DNA of 11,044 nucleotides. Origin: Phycisphaerales bacterium. Lineage in GTDB: Bacteria; Planctomycetota; Phycisphaerae; SM23-33. A program made the translations under genes and the position numbers. This document shows positions 6,624-11,044 of this stretch, piece after piece (the stretch's first letter is position 1; each line of letters starts with the position of its first letter). The notes under the pieces are model-generated. The model was not told the DNA's origin and did no database searches. It worked only from the letters and a program-made list of their open reading frames with translations. The stretch spans positions 1 to 11,044 of the forward strand of contig PMYM01000022.1 in NCBI GenBank assembly GCA_003171235.1, in the 5' to 3' direction.

Positions 6624-8540
6624 TTAATTCGGTGTTAATTCGGCCGGCCTGGCGGGCGCAGCCTCGGTTTTCGCCGGCCCGAAACACTTGGCCAGGTGCG
6701 CCGCCGATGGCGGCCTGGTCAGCAGGCTGACCACCACCGCCGTCAGCGTCGAAAGCGGCAAGGCCACCAGCAAGGGGTCCACGTTGGGCCAGTTGGGGTA
6801 ATTCCACAGGATCGAGGCTTGGTTGCCGGTAATGGCATACACCAGGCCGATGTCGCCGGCCTCGGCCGACTTGATCAGCAAAACCCAGAAGGTGGTGACC
6901 ACAAAGCCCACGATCATGGAGGCCAGGGCCGCCGGTCTTGTCATCCGTTTGACGAACAGGCCGCCGATCAGGGTCGGCAAGAAGGCCGAGGCGCACAGGC
7001 CGAAGAATATGCTGGTGGCACGGGCGATGATGTAGCCGCCCCGGGCGTAAAAGCCGATGATCACGGCGATAATCAGCCCGATACAAATCCCCAGCCGCGT
7101 GATGCCGATCCCCTTCCGCTTCACCTGAGCGATCTGCTCGATCACGTCCCTGCCCAGGGCCGTGCCCATGGTGTGGAACTGGCTGGAAAGGGTGCTCATG
7201 GCCGCGGCCAGCAGCGTCAGCAGGAACAGCAGCCCAAACCATCGCGGCATGGCCGATATGACGTAGGTGGGAATGATGCTGTCAGGGTTGAGCATCCAGT
7301 CCTTGCCCACCTGGGTGACGGCCCGGGTGAAACCCGTGGCCTGCGGGCGGACGCGGATGCGCCCGTCCCCCAGGTCCTCCACCTGGGCGTGCGGCAAGGC
7401 AGCCTCGAACTTACCCAGGCCGCGCTCGATAATGTGGGTGTCGGCGACGCCGTCGGCTTCGCCCTTGGTGTCGATATGCAGGAGCCGGCAACTGAGACTG
7501 GTGTCGCCCAGGCGGGTGCGCTTGGCCACCACCGACGCCGGATCGGTCACGCTCACCAGTTTGCCTTCGATCACTTCGTGTTTGAAAAAATAGGCGTTGG
7601 AAAGTGCGCCCACGGTGAAGGCCACGCCGGTCATGAGCAGGATGAACAGCCCGCCCACCCCCACCGCCCGGTTGAGCTGCTTGCGCGACTTGACGGTCAT
7701 GAACCGGACGTTGAGCTGCGGCTGGGCCAGCACGCCGATGCCCACGCCCATTACGATGGTGGTGACGACGATCCACCAAAGGTCGTACCGCCCCTCCCCC
7801 CAGCCGAACTTGGGCATGGCCGTCCAGCCTTGGAACCCCATGGCCTTGTGCCCGGGAAAGGCGGCGCCGGCCATGCTTGAGAGTTCCTGGTGGGCATTCT
7901 TCACGCCGCCCAGTTGCATATACGCCCAGACCAGCAGGACCGCCATGCCCACGAACATGATGATGCCCTGCAGGGCGTCGGTGTACATGACGGCCTTCAG
8001 CCCGCCGGCGATGACGTACGCGGCCACGATCAGGCTGAAGATCAGCAGCGCCACGCCGTAATCGAGATTGAAGGCCTTGGTGATGAACTCGGTGCCGCCG
8101 ATCATGACGGCCGCGGCGTATACCGGCATGAACACGAATATCACCGCCCCCGCCAGCACCTGGATGCCCCGGCTGTCGAACCGCCGGCCCAGAAGCTCGG
8201 GGAAGGTGTGGGCGTCGAGGGCATGCCCGATGCGCCGCACCGGCCCGCCCAGCACCACGAAGGCGATGAATATGCCCACGAAGATGTTCAGGAACGTCAG
8301 CCACAGCAGGCTCATGCCGAACATGCCGGCCACCCCGCCAAAGCCCACGATGGCGCTGGTGGAGATGAAGGTCGCCCCGTAAGAGAGGGCCATGACGAAG
8401 GGGTGCGCATCGCGCCCGGCCAGCATGTAATCGGCGGGCGTCTTGGTCCGGCGATACCCCAGCCAACCCAGATATGCCACCACCAGCAGGTACGCCAGGA
8501 TCACCACCACGTCGACAAAACCCACGGTCTGCGCAAGCAT
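6624..8540 (-). CDS. Sodium:solute symporter (SSS) family transporter
   Basis: A 638-aa inner-membrane transporter with about 13 hydrophobic helices and the LeuT-like SSS pattern. The first helix is at about 8-28. ATFISTSAIVGFGGVAGMFG (56-75) lies in the first core helix. YTDALQGIIMFVG (186-198) is the family TD-x-x-QG motif. AAMSTLSSQFHTMGTALGRD (446-465) is the helix whose Ser/Thr residues form the sodium site in this family. It should drive uptake of an organic solute with Na+; the substrate is not readable. Residues about 320-420 form a polar insert between two helices, including HIDTKGEADGVADTHIIERG and QVEDLGDGRIRVRP, much longer than the loops of PutP- or SglT-type members. The start at ATG 8540 is set by AGGAGA 4 nt upstream. 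The frame is open to 8702, but that extension overlaps the small accessory gene and has no membrane character. It is the second gene after the accessory protein (32-nt gap). Confidence 0.93.
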   Translation of the reverse strand: MLAQTVGFVDVVVILAYLLVVAYLGWLGYRRTKTPADYMLAGRDAHPFVMALSYGATFISTSAIVGFGGVAGMFGMSLLWLTFLNIFVGIFIAFVVLGGPVRRIGHALDAHTFPELLGRRFDSRGIQVLAGAVIFVFMPVYAAAVMIGGTEFITKAFNLDYGVALLIFSLIVAAYVIAGGLKAVMYTDALQGIIMFVGMAVLLVWAYMQLGGVKNAHQELSSMAGAAFPGHKAMGFQGWTAMPKFGWGEGRYDLWWIVVTTIVMGVGIGVLAQPQLNVRFMTVKSRKQLNRAVGVGGLFILLMTGVAFTVGALSNAYFFKHEVIEGKLVSVTDPASVVAKRTRLGDTSLSCRLLHIDTKGEADGVADTHIIERGLGKFEAALPHAQVEDLGDGRIRVRPQATGFTRAVTQVGKDWMLNPDSIIPTYVISAMPRWFGLLFLLTLLAAAMSTLSSQFHTMGTALGRDVIEQIAQVKRKGIGITRLGICIGLIIAVIIGFYARGGYIIARATSIFFGLCASAFLPTLIGGLFVKRMTRPAALASMIVGFVVTTFWVLLIKSAEAGDIGLVYAITGNQASILWNYPNWPNVDPLLVALPLSTLTAVVVSLLTRPPSAAHLAKCFGPAKTEAAPARPAELTPN

Positions 8541-8544
8541 GGTA

Positions 8545-8550
8545 TCTCCT
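8545..8550 (-). promoter_or_regulatory. Ribosome binding site of the symporter gene
   Basis: AGGAGA on the minus strand just before the ATG at 8540 (sequence GGAGAAGGAGATACC then ATG). It decides the 638-aa start over the longer open frame. Confidence 0.85.
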
Positions 8551-8572
8551 TCTCCGGCCGCTGCCGGGTTGG

Positions 8573-8746
8573 TTACTCGGTCTCGTCCTCGACCTGCTTT
8601 TCCTCGCGGGCCCAGGCCAGGTCCTCGGTGCGGACCGGCTCGTCGCCGCGATTCCAGGTCAAGAGGCCATAGACGACGCACAGCAGGGTGCTGCCGATGC
8701 ACAGGAGGTATGCAGCCAGGACGAAGGGGTCTTCAATGCCCAACAT
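8573..8746 (-). CDS. Symporter small accessory protein (single-TM)
   Basis: A 57-aa protein beginning MLGIEDPFVLAAYLLCIGST. It has one hydrophobic helix at about 8-30 and a charged C-terminal tail (WNRGDEPVRTEDLAWAREEK, then QVEDETE). Very small single-helix proteins of this kind, encoded just before sodium:solute symporter genes, are a named family ('symporter small accessory protein'). They are presumed to bind or stabilise the transporter, though the mechanism is not established as far as I know. The conserved GIEDPF-like N terminus fits. The ATG at 8746 has AAGGA 6 nt upstream (8753-8757); a TTG at 8761 would overlap that site and is rejected. The stop lies 32 nt before the symporter start, so they form one operon. 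Confidence 0.82.
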   Translation of the reverse strand: MLGIEDPFVLAAYLLCIGSTLLCVVYGLLTWNRGDEPVRTEDLAWAREEKQVEDETE

Positions 8747-8832
8747 GACGTATCCTTTCAAGTCGGCTATACGGCTTCACCGCTGTCTCAGCGGGTCATC
8801 GGGCAAAGACCTGAGAACTGATGTTGGGCGGG

Positions 8833-8862
8833 AATGTAACACCGCCTTTTGGCGGCAGTCAA
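8833..8862 (-). promoter_or_regulatory. Candidate promoter of the accessory protein-symporter operon, with a palindromic spacer
   Basis: On the minus strand TTGACT (8862-8857, five of six matches to the -35 consensus) and TACATT (8838-8833, four of six to the -10) are 18 bp apart. The leader to the ATG at 8746 would be about 80 nt. The spacer holds a perfect inverted repeat CCGCC-TTTT-GGCGG (8842-8855 on +), well placed for a regulator to bind. A further 6-bp hairpin, CCGCTG-TCT-CAGCGG (8780-8794), lies in the leader. Confidence 0.5.
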
Positions 8863-8898
8863 CAAAATCTTAGTTTTTCTTGGCCAGGGAAGAAGCCT

Positions 8899-8977
8899 AA
8901 ATAGGGACGCACCCTATTTTTTGCAGGACGGGCAGAATATAAATAGGGACGCACCCTATTTTTTGCAGGACGGGCAG
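8899..8977 (+). repeat. Two tandem 37-bp repeat units, each headed by the 21-bp palindrome
   Basis: Units at 8899-8935 and 8941-8977 are identical over 37 bp and separated by AATAT. Each begins with AAATAGGG-ACGCA-CCCTATTT (8899-8919 and 8941-8961) and continues TTTGCAGGACGGGCAG. The palindrome followed by a run of six Ts also looks like an intrinsic terminator for plus-strand transcription, although no plus-strand gene is seen. The asymmetric loop (ACGCA) gives the unit a direction. These are REP-like sequences related to those beside the RAYT gene. Confidence 0.85.
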
Positions 8978-9004
8978 GGGAGCCACCAACACGCAAGAGC
9001 AGAT

Positions 9005-9045
9005 AATAGGGTGCGTCCCTATTTTCCCCTATTTCTATTTTCCCC
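9005..9045 (-). repeat. Inverted copy of the palindrome plus a degenerate tail
   Basis: AATAGGG-TGCGT-CCCTATT (9005-9023) is the same palindrome in the opposite orientation to the pair at 8899-8977, with arms of 7 bp. It is followed by an 11-bp direct repeat CTATTTTCCCC (9019-9029 and 9035-9045). The stop codon of the next gene (9035-9037) falls in the second of these. Confidence 0.8.
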
Positions 9046-9484
9046 GCCTAATGCTTCTTACTGCGGCGAACGCCCAGTTATTCTCGTCCATGAATTCTTG
9101 TTCGTCCCCGGACACCGTAATCATCAACGCCAGATCGGGCCAGACCGCGTACGCGTAGACCCACGCAGAACCATGTTCGTCAACCCCTTTGGCTGATGCG
9201 TAGTCCGGGCAGTCGACCGCCAGTGAACAATCGAGCGACATATCCAAGAGTGGTTGTCGCTTGAGAAGGGCGGAAATCCGCTCCGCAGCACCAATCTGTG
9301 CTCCCTCGCTTCTAAAGAAGCTCGATACCTGCAGGAGAAGATGTTGGTCTTTCATCCATAAGTTGACGACACGTCCATCCTCTTCTTCTATAACATCTTC
9401 AGGCACACTAACAGAATAACTGCCAGTCGGGGCTATATGTCGCATCTCTTTGTTGCTCCACTCATTCGTAGTCGCTGGGGTCAT
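9035..9484 (-). CDS. Hypothetical protein, 149 aa (unrecognised)
   Basis: I do not recognise this gene. The predicted protein is soluble and acidic, with no signal peptide or membrane helix. It has a beta-rich start (GSYSVSVPEDVIEEEDGRVV), a middle helix (about 62-77), and a hydrophobic strand plus helix near the end (WVYAYAVWPDLALMITVSGD, then NNWAFAAVRSIRRGK). The order, ending in a helix of the 'FxxxxxSIR' kind, faintly recalls the DcrB/PsbP-like fold or small immunity-type proteins; this is a guess. The ATG at 9484 has no clear ribosome site. An ATG at 9445 (MRHIAPTGSY) has GGAG 10 nt upstream and would give 136 aa. The gene is visibly less GC-rich than its neighbours and lies between palindrome copies on both sides (9005-9045 and 9510-9546), suggesting acquisition. 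It is intact and reads like a real protein. Confidence 0.65.
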   Translation of the reverse strand: MTPATTNEWSNKEMRHIAPTGSYSVSVPEDVIEEEDGRVVNLWMKDQHLLLQVSSFFRSEGAQIGAAERISALLKRQPLLDMSLDCSLAVDCPDYASAKGVDEHGSAWVYAYAVWPDLALMITVSGDEQEFMDENNWAFAAVRSIRRGK

Positions 9485-9509
9485 AGGGTGATACTTCTGT
9501 CGGGTAAAT

Positions 9510-9546
9510 GGTAAATAGGGACGGGTAAATAGGGACGCACCCTATT
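9510..9546 (+). repeat. 14-bp tandem repeat running into the palindrome beside the RAYT stop codon
   Basis: GGTAAATAGGGACG occurs twice in direct tandem (9510-9523 and 9524-9537). The second copy forms the left arm of AATAGGG-ACGCA-CCCTATT (9528-9546). It lies just downstream of the RAYT reading frame, whose TAA stop (9547-9545) overlaps its edge by two bases. Confidence 0.8.
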
Positions 9547-10225
9547 ATTCTGCCTTCTTTGCCTTCTTAGGCCGGCCGCGAGGAAGTGGGCGAAGGCGCC
9601 GCCCTAGAAGCACTTCCAGCTTGGCAAGAAACTTGTCCCCGCCGAGCGGGCGCCCGCGGCTGGTGCATAGGCGAAGGCTGGCGAGGGTTTTCTCGTTACC
9701 CGGGTCGGCCAAGGCCTCCTCCCACCGTAGCGGCCCGAGCCGCTTTCGCCAGTTGGCCAGGTCCACAAGTCCCCAAGCGTCCGCGCCGCCGCAGTGGGCG
9801 GCCGCACTTGACCACGGATACGCCCGCGCCTCCCGCGCAAGACGCGCACGCACGGGATTGCGTTCCACGTAGGCCATCGCAGCCCAGAAATGCTCATCGT
9901 CCAAGGCGCAGGAGAAGAAACGGTCCTGCCAGAGGTGCCCGCTGCGCCCATGCAGGCGGTTGACGTACTGCGTGTAGAGCTGACTGACCCACTTGAGGGC
10001 CAGGTGCAGGCTGTCGGGGCCCTTCGGTACGGCAATGAGGTGATAGTGATTGGACATCAGGCAGTAAGCCTGCACCTTCAGCCCAAAACGCCCGCAGGCG
10101 TCGCGCAGGAGAGTAAGGAATTCCCGGCGGTCGTCATCCACGAAGAAAACGTCCTGACGATTGTTGCCCCGCTGGGTAACGTGATGCTCACAACCAGGAA
10201 TTACCACCCTTGCCGTTCGCGGCAT
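9545..10225 (-). CDS. REP-associated tyrosine transposase (RAYT, IS200-like Y1/HUH family)
   Basis: A 226-aa single-strand DNA transposase. The N terminus, PRTARVVIPGCEHHVTQRGN (2-21), is the RAYT entry motif. The HUH metal-binding motif is NHYHLI, His60-Tyr-His62, in YCLMSNHYHLIAVP. A Tyr in SQLYTQYVNRLHG (Tyr84 or Tyr87) is the likely nucleophile. GRSGHLWQDRFF and YVERNPVRARL are further conserved RAYT blocks. The Lys/Arg-rich tail (209-225) probably binds DNA. RAYTs are usually single-copy, lack ordinary IS ends, and recognise and cut REP palindromes as single-stranded DNA. This one is flanked by oppositely oriented palindromes at 9528-9546 and 10277-10297, the expected substrate. All motifs look intact. 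There is no clear ribosome site before the ATG at 10225, which suggests low expression. Confidence 0.93.
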   Translation of the reverse strand: MPRTARVVIPGCEHHVTQRGNNRQDVFFVDDDRREFLTLLRDACGRFGLKVQAYCLMSNHYHLIAVPKGPDSLHLALKWVSQLYTQYVNRLHGRSGHLWQDRFFSCALDDEHFWAAMAYVERNPVRARLAREARAYPWSSAAAHCGGADAWGLVDLANWRKRLGPLRWEEALADPGNEKTLASLRLCTSRGRPLGGDKFLAKLEVLLGRRLRPLPRGRPKKAKKAE

Positions 10226-10276
10226 GAGGTCAAACTACTTCAAGACCAGCGGAGCCGTCAAGACACAAGAAAAGAT

Positions 10277-10297
10277 AAATAGGGTGCGTCCCTATTT
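10277..10297 (-). repeat. Perfect 21-bp palindrome copy upstream of the RAYT gene and at the end of the hydrolase gene
   Basis: AAATAGGG-TGCGT-CCCTATTT, in the opposite orientation to the copy at 9528-9546, so the RAYT gene is bracketed by an inverted pair. On the minus strand it is followed by TATCTTTTCTT and may serve as the terminator of the hydrolase gene, whose TAG stop (10294-10292) lies inside the arm. Confidence 0.85.
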
Positions 10298-11044
10298 AAA
10301 ATCCTCGGCCTCGACCTGTTGGCGCGACATGAGGAAGCTGACCTTCGGGAAGATCTCCTTGGGCAGCGTGCGACGGAGGATCTTGCGGGCCTGGGCCAGG
10401 TTGGTCCGGCGGGTGACGTGGATGAGCACGACGTGCTGGTTGTTGCTGCCCTCGAGCACCTCGGCCAGGTCGGTCACGTGCAGGTGCCGGCCCGACCGGG
10501 CGCGCTGCAGGTGATCGGGGTCGAAGAAGGTGCATTCCAAAAGCAGAACCTTGGCCTCCCGCACGTGGGGCAGCTTGGCGCAGTAGCGGTCGCGGGCGGT
10601 GTCGCCCAGGTATGAGACCAGCGGGATTTCCACCCGGCGGGTTATCTCCACGCCCTTTTTCTTCAGGGCGACCAGTTCCGGCCCGGTCTTGTCGGCGAAT
10701 TCCTCCCTGAGCTTCTGGCGCACCTCGATGAGCGTGAAGCCCAGCGACGAGCCGACGTGCCGGGTGGCAAAGGCCCGGGCAAAAAGCCCCCGGCGAATCT
10801 CGTGGTCCTGGCCGTCAAGCATGCCGACGAACTTGCAGGGCGAGGGATGGCCCTCCACCGCCGCCACCGCCGCCATCAAGTTCTCCAGCGGCCCCACCAG
10901 CGATTCGGCCACCAGCAGTTCGCCTCCCTCAATGCCCAGAAAATCCCGCTGCGAAAACCAGTACGCCACCCCGGCCGCGTGGTCCATGTGCCCGTGCGAC
11001 AAAAGCACGTGGTTCACTCGCAGGGCCTCGCGCGGGCACTTGCC
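10292..11044 (-). CDS. MBL-fold metallo-hydrolase, RNase Z-like (N terminus outside window)
   Basis: The frame is open to the window edge (it reads GKCPREALR before VNHVLLSHGHMDHAAG), so the true start lies beyond 11044; the internal GTG at 11017 is not the start. The zinc-binding motif HGHMDH (10979-10996) is the HxHxDH signature. Downstream, TRHVGSSLGF supplies a likely metal His, SYLGDTA the bridging Asp, and HVTRRTNLAQA near the end resembles the final RNase Z histidine motif (tHfSxRY). The order and spacing fit the RNase Z/ElaC-like branch, whose characterised members cut the 3' trailer from pre-tRNA. Whether this one acts on tRNA or another phosphodiester is not shown, so I give no symbol. 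The C terminus (EAEDFK, then TAG) ends inside a REP-like palindrome, so the last residues may have been set by that insertion. Confidence 0.88.
   Translation of the reverse strand, partial: GKCPREALRVNHVLLSHGHMDHAAGVAYWFSQRDFLGIEGGELLVAESLVGPLENLMAAVAAVEGHPSPCKFVGMLDGQDHEIRRGLFARAFATRHVGSSLGFTLIEVRQKLREEFADKTGPELVALKKKGVEITRRVEIPLVSYLGDTARDRYCAKLPHVREAKVLLLECTFFDPDHLQRARSGRHLHVTDLAEVLEGSNNQHVVLIHVTRRTNLAQARKILRRTLPKEIFPKVSFLMSRQQVEAEDFK

Noticed and set aside
6696..8672. Plus-strand open frames opposite the symporter
   Set aside because: Shadow frames rich in His, Asp and Gly; the minus-strand frame has clear membrane helices and family motifs.
8541..8702. N-terminal extension of the symporter (54 residues more)
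   Set aside because: It overlaps the accessory gene out of frame, is Arg/Gly-rich, and ignores the strong AGGAGA site in front of ATG 8540.
8899..9045. Possible CRISPR array
   Set aside because: Only two identical direct units with a 5-bp gap and an inverted third copy; no spacers of regular length and no cas genes. REP-like repeats beside a RAYT explain it.
9527..10297. Complete classical insertion sequence with terminal inverted repeats and target duplication
   Set aside because: The flanking palindromes are inverted copies of a repeat also found alone nearby, I see no target-site duplication, and the transposase is a RAYT and not a DDE enzyme.

Overview
The window is a GC-rich stretch of a Gram-negative bacterial chromosome in which every convincing gene lies on the minus strand. 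A predicted outer-membrane porin shows the didermic envelope. Three things together suggest a Planctomycetota (Phycisphaerae-like) genome: the gene mix, the very small symporter partner protein, and an intergenic array of short hairpins built on GGGC-(G/A)TCT-(C/T)GCCC. The hairpin link to that phylum is recalled knowledge, not something proved here, and no rRNA or marker gene fixes the taxonomy.

Reading down the minus strand (high to low coordinates), 11044-10292 holds the 3' part of an RNase Z-like metallo-beta-lactamase-fold hydrolase. Next is a small accessory island (about 10300-8890): a REP-associated tyrosine transposase (RAYT, single-strand HUH family), an unrecognised 149-aa gene of visibly lower GC, and five copies or near-copies of a 21-bp palindrome (arms AAATAGGG/CCCTATTT, loop ACGCA or TGCGT). 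All three genes that touch these palindromes end inside or right beside one.

8746-5089 is a transport block: a 57-aa single-TM 'symporter small accessory protein', a sodium:solute symporter with an unusually long extracytoplasmic insert, then an alginate-export-type beta-barrel porin ended by a strong intrinsic terminator. A reasonable inference is that porin and symporter carry a small organic solute across the two membranes; the substrate is unknown.

4868-1 is an apparent four-gene operon with its own TATAAT -10 box: a MoxR AAA+ ATPase, a DUF58 protein, a TgpA-like membrane transglutaminase and, about 30 nt after it, the start of ispE (CDP-ME kinase of the MEP isoprenoid pathway), which runs off the window. 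The MoxR-DUF58-transglutaminase trio is a widespread conserved cluster thought to act in envelope protein maturation or quality control. A 111-bp multi-hairpin element sits between moxR and the DUF58 gene.

I found no rRNA, tRNA, CRISPR array, phage or classical IS. The most unusual parts are the RAYT/palindrome island and the hairpin array. I see no clearly new multi-gene system.
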